NCBI RefSeq assembly: GCF_003931855.1
Contig: NZ_CP034248.1
Span: 2,356,001 to 2,420,000 of the forward strand
DNA length: 64,000 nucleotides
Direction of reading: 5' to 3'
From: Paenibacillus lentus
GTDB taxonomy: Bacteria; Bacillota; Bacilli; Paenibacillales; Paenibacillaceae
The stretch's first letter is position 1. The number at the start of each line of letters is the position of its first letter. This document shows, piece by piece, positions 54,470-62,502 of the stretch. Position numbers and translations under genes: made by a program. The notes under the pieces were generated by a model that worked only from the letters and a program-made list of their open reading frames with translations, was not told the origin of the DNA and ran no database searches.

Positions 54470-55474
54470 ATGGCGTACGTTGCTAGTGAAGACCGGTACG
54501 AGTCGATGATATATAATCGTGTGGGTCGTTCAGGCCTTAAGCTTCCGGCCATATCGCTTGGATTATGGCATAACTTCGGTGGTGTAGATACGTTTGAGAA
54601 TGGCCGTGAAATGATTCGCAGAGCATTCGATTTGGGGATTACCCACTTTGATTTAGCCAATAACTACGGTCCGCCTCCAGGCTCGGCCGAGGAAATGTTC
54701 GGAACCGTGTTAAAAAAAGATTTGGCTCCTTACCGCGATGAGCTGGTGATTTCCTCCAAAGCTGGCTACTATATGTGGCCTGGTCCATACGGCGAGTGGG
54801 GATCTCGTAAATACTTAATTTCTAGCCTGGATCAAAGTTTGAAACGGATGGGACTCGATTATGTCGATATATTCTACTCTCACCGCTTTGATCCGGATAC
54901 GCCGCTAGAGGAGACGATGATGGCGCTAGATCACATCGTTCGCTCTGGCAAGGCATTGTATGTAGGCATATCCAGCTACTCGGCAGAGCAGACGAAGGAA
55001 GCGATATCTATTCTCAAGCAGCTTGGCACGCCGCTGCTCATTCACCAGCCGAATTATTCGCTGCTGGATCGCTGGATCGAGAATGGCCTGCAGGACGTTC
55101 TCGAGGAGAACGGTGTAGGGAGCATTGCCTTCTGTCCGCTCGCTCAGGGTCTGCTTACGAATAAATATTTGAACGGCATACCGGATGATTCCCGTGCAAA
55201 GAGTCCGACAGGTGCGCTGCAGGAGACGCAAATTACGCCGGAGACGCTTCGTAAGGTTCGTGCTCTAAATCAGATGGCGGCTGCCCGCGGACAGAGCTTG
55301 GCTCAGTTTGCGCTCGCTTGGGTGCTTCGCGGGGGGAAGGTCACATCCGCACTGATCGGTGCTAGCCGGGTTAATCAAATTGAAGAGAACGTACAAGCGC
55401 TAAATAAGCTTGATTTCACCGATGAGGAATTGAACCGGATCGAAACGATCCTTCATAACCACGGTGATCATTAG
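54470..55474 (+). CDS. Aldo/keto reductase (YghZ/GpR-like)
   Basis: The 334-residue product is an NADPH-dependent aldo/keto reductase of the AKR14-like group, similar to E. coli YghZ, which reduces L-glyceraldehyde 3-phosphate and methylglyoxal. The tetrad residues D61 and Y66 (FDLANNYGP) and K97 (ISSKAGYY) are seen. The coenzyme part is VGISSYSAEQ near 165 and SALIGASRVNQIEENV near 300. AGGAAGG stands before the ATG. It is monocistronic. Confidence 0.9.
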   Translation: MAYVASEDRYESMIYNRVGRSGLKLPAISLGLWHNFGGVDTFENGREMIRRAFDLGITHFDLANNYGPPPGSAEEMFGTVLKKDLAPYRDELVISSKAGYYMWPGPYGEWGSRKYLISSLDQSLKRMGLDYVDIFYSHRFDPDTPLEETMMALDHIVRSGKALYVGISSYSAEQTKEAISILKQLGTPLLIHQPNYSLLDRWIENGLQDVLEENGVGSIAFCPLAQGLLTNKYLNGIPDDSRAKSPTGALQETQITPETLRKVRALNQMAAARGQSLAQFALAWVLRGGKVTSALIGASRVNQIEENVQALNKLDFTDEELNRIETILHNHGDH

Positions 55475-55491
55475 AAATGTGCGTGTCCATA

Positions 55492-55536
55492 GAAAAAAAG
55501 CCCGTTTCCCCTATATTGTATTGGGAACGGGCTTTG
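55492..55536 (-). terminator. Terminator shared by the aldo/keto reductase and AraC-type genes
   Basis: AAAGCCCGTT and AACGGGCTTT form the stem. On the minus strand the stem runs into TTTTTTTC, so it mainly ends the AraC-type gene. Confidence 0.88.
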
Positions 55537-55541
55537 GCTAT

Positions 55542-56390
55542 TTACCCGGAGGCGCTTCTTCGGTACTCGCTGGGCGACTGCCCATGAAATCTGCGGAATT
55601 GCCGGGAAAAATAAAGCGCATCGTTTAGTCCGACAGATGAGGCAATTTGCTCGATGGACAACTCGGGTCGTTCACGCAGCAATTGGCGGGATTTATCGAT
55701 CCTAAGCTTAAGTAAGTATGTGACAGGGGTAAGCCCGGTCTCCTTCTTGAAAATACGTGATAAATAAGCGCGATTATATCCAAGGCTCGCGCACATTTCT
55801 TCTATTGATACATGGTGTGCATATTGGCTTGAAATGTAGTAAATCATTTGTTTTACAATTTTTTGGACGGGGGACTCTCCGGAAGGCAGCGTAGATTCCT
55901 TGAGATGAGCGTCTTCCGCCTCAGCCATAATCAAATGCAAGCAGCCAAGGGAGTGTAAATGTGAGCTTGGCTTCTTGCTGCGGAACTCCTGCAGCACGGA
56001 TAGAATCAATTTTGGAATGCGGCTATCCGCCTGAACATGAATGACGGGATGCTGCGGCGTTAATCCGGCTCGCCCGAGCAGCGCAGGAACCTTTTCCCCG
56101 GTAAAAGCAATCCAGCGATAACGCCAGGGCGTCTTTATATCAGATGCATAGCTTACCAATTGGTTGGGATGGATAAGAAATCCGTCGCCAGGCTGCAGCT
56201 CATAGATGGAGTATTCCGTTTGAAAGCTTCCTGTCCCCTCTTCGACAAAGTGGAGTAAATAATAGTCATATACTTTCGGGCCTACGCGATGATCCGGTCT
56301 CGTCTGACTCTCACCAGCGAACAAAATGTGCAGGTCGCTCTCATCAAATACTTCGGGGTTGGCTGCGGCGCTGTATGTTTCTTGTAGCAT
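55542..56390 (-). CDS. AraC family transcription regulator
   Basis: The 282-residue product starts at the ATG ending at 56390, after AAGGAGG. It has an N-terminal cupin sugar-binding domain (YYLLHFVEEGTGSF, LQPGDGFLIHPNQ; about 40-110). The C-terminal pair of HTH motifs (about 185-280) reads VSIEEMCASLGYNRAYLSRI and LSIEQIASSVGLNDALYFSR. It diverges from galKET and probably activates these genes in response to galactose or a galactoside. Confidence 0.9.
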   Translation of the reverse strand: MLQETYSAAANPEVFDESDLHILFAGESQTRPDHRVGPKVYDYYLLHFVEEGTGSFQTEYSIYELQPGDGFLIHPNQLVSYASDIKTPWRYRWIAFTGEKVPALLGRAGLTPQHPVIHVQADSRIPKLILSVLQEFRSKKPSSHLHSLGCLHLIMAEAEDAHLKESTLPSGESPVQKIVKQMIYYISSQYAHHVSIEEMCASLGYNRAYLSRIFKKETGLTPVTYLLKLRIDKSRQLLRERPELSIEQIASSVGLNDALYFSRQFRRFHGQSPSEYRRSASG

Positions 56391-56487
56391 TGATTGAGCC
56401 TCCTTCATTGCATAGAAAATACTAAGTTATATTTTATATTCTACTTGGTAAGGTCATATTTATCCATATAAACCTCGCATACATACA

Positions 56488-56516
56488 TTATCAAAAGGCC
56501 GCGGAATCTTTATACT
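56488..56516 (+). promoter_or_regulatory. Promoter of galKET
   Basis: TTATCA and TATACT are 17 bases apart. CATACATACATTA just upstream may be part of the AraC-type binding site, but no confident direct repeats were defined. Confidence 0.65.
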
Positions 56517-56555
56517 GAAAGCAAGAAACGAATATTCCATGAAGATGGGGTGTAC

Positions 56556-57737
56556 ATGTTGAAAAAACAGGAAATGGAGCAATTGTTCTTATCTCGCTTT
56601 GGGAGCAGTGAAGAGAGTATAGTTGTATTTAATGCGCCGGGTCGGGTGAATCTGATCGGTGAGCATATTGATTATAACGGTGGTTATGTTTTGCCAGCGG
56701 CGTTGGAATTCGGTACAACGCTGGCGGTTCGACGTCGCTCCGACAGAAAAGTCACTTTTGCATCAGCTAATTTTCCGTATAATGCAGAGTACGAAATTTC
56801 TGAATTAGGGCAATCCAAGACAGGTGAATGGGTGGATTATCCGATCGGGGTTATTTCAGAGCTAGGTAAGCTGGGGACGACGCTGACATGTGGCTATGAT
56901 CTGTTCTTTCACGGAGAGATTCCGAATGGCGCCGGACTATCGTCCTCCGCATCCATTGAAGTTGTAACGGCATATGCGTTGTTAAAATTGGAGGGCAAAG
57001 AGACGGATAAGGTGGAAATTTCCCGCCTGTCTCAGCGTGCCGAGAATCACTACGTAGGTGTAAATAGCGGCATTATGGATCAATTCGCAGTAGCCAACGG
57101 TGCCAAGGATCATGCGATATTGCTGATGTGCGACACACTTGAATACGAGTTGGTTCCGTTTCACACGGGAGCGTATAAGCTGGTGATCGGAAATACGAAC
57201 AAGCGCAGAGGGCTGGTTGATTCTAAATACAACGAGCGTCGCTCGCAGTGCGATGAAGCGCTCCGCTTACTGCAGGATCACGAGCCAGGTCTCGAATACT
57301 TGGCTCATCTAAAGCCAGAACGTTTGGCGCAGTTGGAGACGATTTTTACCAAAGAGGTTTTACTGCGTCGAGCAAAGCATGTTGTGCTTGAGAACGCCAG
57401 AGTGCTCGAGTCGGTAGAGGCTTTAAAGAACAATGATTTGCAGCATTTCGGCGAGTTGATGAATGCATCGCACGATTCTTTGAGAGATCTGTATGAGGTT
57501 AGCTGCACGGAGCTGGATGTGATGGTGGAGGAAGCACGCCTGATCGAGGGAACTCTCGGCTCGAGAATGACTGGAGCCGGATTCGGCGGATGTACAGTTT
57601 CTCTTGTGCATGAAGACTCGGTTGAAGCATTCGTGAAGCAGGTAGGCGAGGCATATCAACGTCGTACGGGGTTAGAGGCAGAGTTTTATGTTTGCGGAGT
57701 AGGGCATGGAGTACATCAAATGAAGGAGGAGAAATGA
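56556..57737 (+). CDS. galK: Galactokinase
   Basis: The 393-residue product phosphorylates galactose at C1, the first Leloir step. It has GRVNLIGEHIDYNGGYVLPA (about 27-46), the GHMP kinase ATP loop NGAGLSSSAS (about 130-139) and MTGAGFGGC near residue 340. ATG 56556 follows GGGG; GTG 56550 is also in frame. galE begins after one spacer base, so the genes are coupled. Confidence 0.97.
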   Translation: MLKKQEMEQLFLSRFGSSEESIVVFNAPGRVNLIGEHIDYNGGYVLPAALEFGTTLAVRRRSDRKVTFASANFPYNAEYEISELGQSKTGEWVDYPIGVISELGKLGTTLTCGYDLFFHGEIPNGAGLSSSASIEVVTAYALLKLEGKETDKVEISRLSQRAENHYVGVNSGIMDQFAVANGAKDHAILLMCDTLEYELVPFHTGAYKLVIGNTNKRRGLVDSKYNERRSQCDEALRLLQDHEPGLEYLAHLKPERLAQLETIFTKEVLLRRAKHVVLENARVLESVEALKNNDLQHFGELMNASHDSLRDLYEVSCTELDVMVEEARLIEGTLGSRMTGAGFGGCTVSLVHEDSVEAFVKQVGEAYQRRTGLEAEFYVCGVGHGVHQMKEEK

Positions 57738-57738
57738 G

Positions 57739-58731
57739 ATGGCCATTTTGGTTACTGGAGGAGCAGGATATATCGGATCGCATACGGTAGCGGAGTTATT
57801 GGATCGGGGGAAAGAAGTTGTTGTCCTTGATAATTTGCAGTCAGGACATCGCGAGGCGCTGCTGGGCGGCAAGCTGTATGAAGGGGATTTGCGGGATAAG
57901 GCGCTGCTGGCTAAGCTGTTTGCTGAGAATGAGATCGAAGCGGTCATTCATTTCGCGGCCAACTCACTGGTTGGAGAGAGCATGCAGAAGCCTGTGAAAT
58001 ACTATGACAATAACGTGTACGGCACGCTTTGTCTGCTTGAAGCGATGGATGCTGCAAACGTACGGAGAATCGTATTCTCTTCTACCGCTGCTACTTATGG
58101 AGAGCCTGAAAAGGTACCGATCGAGGAAACCGACTTGACTCAACCGACGAACGTATACGGAGAGACAAAGCTTATGATGGAGCGGATGATCGATTGGTTC
58201 GATAAGGTGCTCGGCATCAAATACGTATCTCTGCGCTACTTCAACGCTGCAGGCGCTCATGAGAGCGGACGGATCGGGGAAGATCATAGACCGGAGAGCC
58301 ATCTCATTCCGTTGATCTTACAAACTGCACTTGGACAGCGACCATCGATTTCTGTTTTCGGCGACGATTACAATACGCCGGATGGCACATGCATCCGCGA
58401 CTATATTCATGTCAGCGACCTGGCGGATGCGCATTTGCTAGCTGTAGAGCATCTGATTGCCGGCGGTGAAAGCAACATTTTCAATCTGGGCAATGGACAA
58501 GGCTTCTCTGTCAAGGAAGTGATTGAGCAGGTGCGTGAAGTAACCGGACGTGATTTTCCGGTGGTAATAAGCCCAAGACGTGCAGGAGACCCTGGGGTGC
58601 TGATTGCCTCTTCGGATAAAGCGAGAAAGATCCTGAAATGGCAGCCTAGCCGGAGCAGCTTGGAGCATATTATCCGCAGCGCCTGGGCCTGGCACAGTGC
58701 AAATCCGGGCGGCTATGACGATTTCAAGTAG
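57739..58731 (+). CDS. galE: UDP-glucose 4-epimerase
   Basis: The 330-residue product interconverts UDP-galactose and UDP-glucose. NAD is bound by GGAGYIGSH (7-15). The catalytic triad is S-S-T in VFSSTAATYGEP near residue 115 and YGETK near 139-143. GGAGGAG precedes the ATG. It lies between galK and galT in one operon. Confidence 0.97.
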   Translation: MAILVTGGAGYIGSHTVAELLDRGKEVVVLDNLQSGHREALLGGKLYEGDLRDKALLAKLFAENEIEAVIHFAANSLVGESMQKPVKYYDNNVYGTLCLLEAMDAANVRRIVFSSTAATYGEPEKVPIEETDLTQPTNVYGETKLMMERMIDWFDKVLGIKYVSLRYFNAAGAHESGRIGEDHRPESHLIPLILQTALGQRPSISVFGDDYNTPDGTCIRDYIHVSDLADAHLLAVEHLIAGGESNIFNLGNGQGFSVKEVIEQVREVTGRDFPVVISPRRAGDPGVLIASSDKARKILKWQPSRSSLEHIIRSAWAWHSANPGGYDDFK

Positions 58732-58745
58732 GGAGGGGATTGAAA

Positions 58746-60320
58746 GTGGCAGCTAAAGAGATAACTATGCAAGAGGCGCAGCAGGCTATAGAGCGGCTGC
58801 TGCGCTACGGACGTGAGCACCGATTATTTGAGGAATGGGACATGGATTACACGCGCAATCGTCTGCTGGAGCTGTTTGCGCTGGATGAACCATGGACATT
58901 GGATTTGGAGATTCCTTCCGGAGTTGGACTTCGCGAGCCGTTGGATGTTTTGATCGACTACGGCTTTGCCATTGGTCTTATCCCGGATAATTCGGATACG
59001 TATCGCGACTTGCTTGATGCGAGAATTATGGGCCAATTGATGTCCCGTCCATCCGAGACGATAGCGGCTTTCAATCAGACCGCTAGCAAGAAGGGAATTG
59101 AAGCGGCGACTCAGGATTTCTACAAGCTTGCTGTAGACAGTAACTATATTCGCATGGATCGGGTTGCGAATAACATTTACTGGAATCAAGCGACGCCGTA
59201 TGGTGAAATGGAGATCACGATCAATTTATCGAAGCCGGAGAAGAGTCCCAAGGAGATTGCGATGGCGAAGCTCCTGCCTCCACCGGTATATCCGAAATGT
59301 CAGTTATGCCGGGAGAACGTGGGTTATGCTGGGCGAGTCAACCATCCGGCCAGGCAGAACCTGCGGGTCATTCCGCTCGAACTGAACGATGAGCCGTGGT
59401 TGTTTCAATACTCGCCTTATGTTTACTACAACGAGCATTGCATCGTTTTCCATCAAGATCATGTGCCGATGAAGCTGACCCGGGATACCTTTAAACGTCT
59501 GTTGGATTTCACGACGGAGTTCCCGCATTATTTTATCGGCTCCAATGCGGACTTACCGATCGTGGGCGGGTCGATCCTGACTCATGACCATTTCCAGGGG
59601 GGCAGACATACCTTCCCGTTGGAGAAGGCCCCTGTGGAAGCGACATTCCGGCATGCATCGTTCAAGGATGTGACGGTTTCTATCGTGAACTGGCCGATGA
59701 CCGTACTACGCCTGAACAGTCATCAACCGGACGTGCTGCTTGATGCAGCCGATGATTTATATGAGAAGTGGAAAATATACAGTGATCCGGAAGCCGATGT
59801 TTTGGCGTTCACGGAAGAGAACGGACAAACGGTTCCGCATAATACGGTAACACCGATCGTGCGCCGCGGGGTGGATGGCAGCTATGAAATGGACATCGTC
59901 CTGCGCAATAATAGGACGAATGAGCTATATCCGGAAGGGATATTTCATCCGCATCGCGAGATGCACCATATTAAGAAGGAAAATATCGGTTTGATCGAAG
60001 TGATGGGGTTAGCGATTCTTCCTGGACGGCTGAAGGAAGAGCTTGCCCGTATTGCAGAGATCCTTAGCGGGAATAAAGCATCGTATGAAGAGGTCTTGGT
60101 GAATCCGGAGAGCGCGCTTGCCGTCCATGCTGCATGGATTCGTGAGCTTGTCGCCGAACATGGACAGGATCTTGGCCTGGAAGAAGCCGAAGCGCTGCTT
60201 CGCAATGAGGTCGGGTTGAAATTCTCCACCATACTGGAGCATGCCGGTGTGTTTAAGACAACACCTGTGGGCCGGGAGGCCTTCCGTAAATTTGTTGTCT
60301 CCGCGGGCTATCGCGAGTAA
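58746..60320 (+). CDS. galT: UDP-glucose--hexose-1-phosphate uridylyltransferase (Firmicutes type)
   Basis: The 524-residue product is the large GalT form found in Firmicutes (GalT family 2), unlike the about 350-residue E. coli type. It exchanges UMP between UDP-glucose and galactose-1-phosphate. The catalytic His region is ILTHDHFQGGRHTFP near residue 280. GTG 58746 is 7 bases after GGGAGGGG; TTG 58740 is too close. The gene ends the galKET operon. Confidence 0.95.
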   Translation: MAAKEITMQEAQQAIERLLRYGREHRLFEEWDMDYTRNRLLELFALDEPWTLDLEIPSGVGLREPLDVLIDYGFAIGLIPDNSDTYRDLLDARIMGQLMSRPSETIAAFNQTASKKGIEAATQDFYKLAVDSNYIRMDRVANNIYWNQATPYGEMEITINLSKPEKSPKEIAMAKLLPPPVYPKCQLCRENVGYAGRVNHPARQNLRVIPLELNDEPWLFQYSPYVYYNEHCIVFHQDHVPMKLTRDTFKRLLDFTTEFPHYFIGSNADLPIVGGSILTHDHFQGGRHTFPLEKAPVEATFRHASFKDVTVSIVNWPMTVLRLNSHQPDVLLDAADDLYEKWKIYSDPEADVLAFTEENGQTVPHNTVTPIVRRGVDGSYEMDIVLRNNRTNELYPEGIFHPHREMHHIKKENIGLIEVMGLAILPGRLKEELARIAEILSGNKASYEEVLVNPESALAVHAAWIRELVAEHGQDLGLEEAEALLRNEVGLKFSTILEHAGVFKTTPVGREAFRKFVVSAGYRE

Positions 60321-60385
60321 CGCGAAATTATTGCTCCGAATTTTCAGAGATTTTGGCGGCTGATCTAAGAAATTAGCTAATGCGA

Positions 60386-60424
60386 AGACTACCTTCCGTT
60401 TGATGAACGGGGGTAGTTTTTTTA
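60386..60424 (+). terminator. Terminator after galT
   Basis: ACTACC(TT)CCGTT and AACGG(GG)GTAGT pair with a small bulge, followed by TTTTTTT. Confidence 0.85.
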
Positions 60425-60475
60425 TGAGAGAATGGTACAAGGCCTGCTTTGTTTAGCTCACTGAAAGTAAGCCGA

Positions 60476-60504
60476 TTGTTTCCTTATAGTGAGAAGAGTA
60501 TAAT
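60476..60504 (+). promoter_or_regulatory. Promoter of the iron alcohol dehydrogenase gene
   Basis: TTGTTT and TATAAT have a 17-base spacer; the -10 is perfect. Confidence 0.65.
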
Positions 60505-60577
60505 TTATAGTGCAGTACATAATTAAGAATTAAGGATACCAAGGTTAAGAGACAAATTATTCAGGGAGGCATGTTGC

Positions 60578-61741
60578 ATGAACTCTTTTCAATTTCATAA
60601 TCCAACTAGGCTTATTTTTGGCAAAGGTCAATTAACGGCTTTGAAGACGGAGATACCGAAATACGGAAGTAAAGTATTGCTGGTATATGGAGGGGGTAGT
60701 ATTAAGCGCAATGGTCTCTATGATCAGGTTATAGATCAGCTTAAGGAAATCGGAGTGGAGATCACGGAGCTGCCGGGTGTAGAGCCTAATCCTCGCTTGT
60801 CTACGGTTCATCATGGTGTGGATTTATGCAAAACAAAGGGCGTTGAGCTAATCCTTGCCGTAGGCGGGGGCAGTGTTTTGGATTGTGCTAAAGCGATTGC
60901 TGCAGGTGCTAAGTATGATGGAGACATGTGGGATTTTGCCGAGCGTAAGGCTGTTCCCCAGGCTGCGCTTCCACTTGGAACAGTGCTGACGATGGCAGCT
61001 ACCGGTTCGGAAATGAACGGCAACTCGGTGATCACCAACGAAGCGACTGAAGAGAAGCTGGGCTGGGGAAGTCCACTCGTGTATCCGGTCTTTTCGATTC
61101 TTGATCCAGAGAACACGTATACTCTACCAAAAGATCAGACGGTATATGGCATTGTGGACATTATGTCGCATGTGTTTGAGCACTATTTTCATAAGGAAAC
61201 CAATACGCTTTTGCAGGATGAATTTTGCGAGGGCCTGCTGCGTACCGTTATAGAGACGGCGCCTAAGCTGGTTGAGGATCTAGAGAGCTTTGATCATCGG
61301 GAGACCATTTTGCTATGCGGTACAATGGCTCTGAACGGGGTGCTGAATATGGGTCTAAAGGGCGATTGGGCGACTCATAACATTGAGCATGCCGTTTCCG
61401 CTGTTTATGATATTCCGCACGGAGGTGGACTCGCGATTTTATTCCCAAGCTGGATGAGCCACAACCTGCACCATGACGTAGCCCGTTTCAAGCGTTTGGC
61501 GGTGAAGGTATTCGATGTAGATCCAAGCGGCAAGAGCGATCAGCAGGTTGCTGAGGAAGGAATTGCGGCTTTGCGTTCGTTCTGGAGCTCGATAGGGGCG
61601 CCGAGCCGGCTTGCGGATTACGATATCGATGGGAGCAAGCTCGAGGTTATGGCAGATAAGGCGATGCGGTTCGGGGCGTTTGGCAATTTTGCGAAGCTGG
61701 AAAAAGAGGACGTTCTCGCTATTTACCAACGTTCGTTGTAA
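60578..61741 (+). CDS. Iron-containing alcohol dehydrogenase (BdhA/YugJ-like)
   Basis: The 387-residue product is a group III alcohol dehydrogenase, close to NADPH-dependent butanol dehydrogenases. The dinucleotide site is [17 protein letters not shown] (about 95-111). The metal ligands are the Asp in [13 protein letters not shown], its His residues (about 190-205) and the histidines of [19 protein letters not shown] (about 268-286). GGGAGGC precedes the ATG. It is a single gene with its own terminator. Confidence 0.95.
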   Translation: MNSFQFHNPTRLIFGKGQLTALKTEIPKYGSKVLLVYGGGSIKRNGLYDQVIDQLKEIGVEITELPGVEPNPRLSTVHHGVDLCKTKGVELILAVGGGSVLDCAKAIAAGAKYDGDMWDFAERKAVPQAALPLGTVLTMAATGSEMNGNSVITNEATEEKLGWGSPLVYPVFSILDPENTYTLPKDQTVYGIVDIMSHVFEHYFHKETNTLLQDEFCEGLLRTVIETAPKLVEDLESFDHRETILLCGTMALNGVLNMGLKGDWATHNIEHAVSAVYDIPHGGGLAILFPSWMSHNLHHDVARFKRLAVKVFDVDPSGKSDQQVAEEGIAALRSFWSSIGAPSRLADYDIDGSKLEVMADKAMRFGAFGNFAKLEKEDVLAIYQRSL

Positions 61742-61814
61742 TTTACGATGCCATAGGCCTAAAGTCGCGGATTAACCTGGACTAGGTGCAGCAATGTCAG
61801 ATTTTATATCCAAG

Positions 61815-61857
61815 CCGAGTAGGAGGAATGAGAGGTCCTCTTACTCGGTTTTTTGAG
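61815..61857 (+). terminator. Terminator after the alcohol dehydrogenase gene
   Basis: CCGAGTA(GG)AGGA and TCCTC(T)TACTCGG pair, followed by TTTTTTG. Confidence 0.9.
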
Positions 61858-61959
61858 CTTTAGCGTACTTGCTTTTTCAATTACTTGCAAAAGAGCGAAA
61901 CGAAACCACATCCTGCAACGTATTACTAAATATATACATCCAGGAAGGAGGGGCGGCGA

Positions 61960-62502
61960 ATGGAGGCCATGTTCTGGAGCTGCTTGCTCGGTGGAGCCGT
62001 ATTCGCGCTTCTAAGCGTCATTATAGGAGATATTGTTGGCAGTTGGCTGGACGGTATATTCGACATTTTAGCGCTTGATTTTCTGAAACCCATTATTATG
62101 GCGTCCGCAGTCACAACGTTTGGAGGAGCTGGCGTATTACTAGTTCGATATACCGCTCTTGGTTCTGCAGCTGTCATCTTAATATCGATTCTGATCGCTC
62201 TGTTTATGTCGGTTGTTATTTATTTTGCCTACGTAAAACCGATGGAGAATAGCGAGAATTCGACAGGCTTCTCTGCAACCGAACTTCCAGGCAAGCTGGG
62301 TGAAGTGACCATACCGATTCCGGCGTCGGGCTTCGGGGAGATTATGGTTAATTTCGTGGCAGGAAATACGCTACATATTGCATCTAGTTGGGACAACACA
62401 GAAATTCCGGTGGGTACGCTTGTCGTCATTATTGATTCGAAAGAAGGCGTCGTGCAGGTATCTAGGCTTTATGAGAATGATCAAGAAAAGGAGATGGTGT
62501 GA
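61960..62502 (+). CDS. NfeD-like membrane protein (YuaF-like)
   Basis: The 180-residue product has a hydrophobic N-terminal half with about three helices and a soluble C-terminal OB-fold (about 95-170, GKLGEVTIPIPASGFGEIMV). This is the short NfeD/YuaF form. YuaF is encoded with the flotillin FloT in B. subtilis and helps its membrane foci. AAGGAGG stands 7 bases before the ATG. The flotillin gene starts directly after its stop codon. Confidence 0.93.
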   Translation: MEAMFWSCLLGGAVFALLSVIIGDIVGSWLDGIFDILALDFLKPIIMASAVTTFGGAGVLLVRYTALGSAAVILISILIALFMSVVIYFAYVKPMENSENSTGFSATELPGKLGEVTIPIPASGFGEIMVNFVAGNTLHIASSWDNTEIPVGTLVVIIDSKEGVVQVSRLYENDQEKEMV

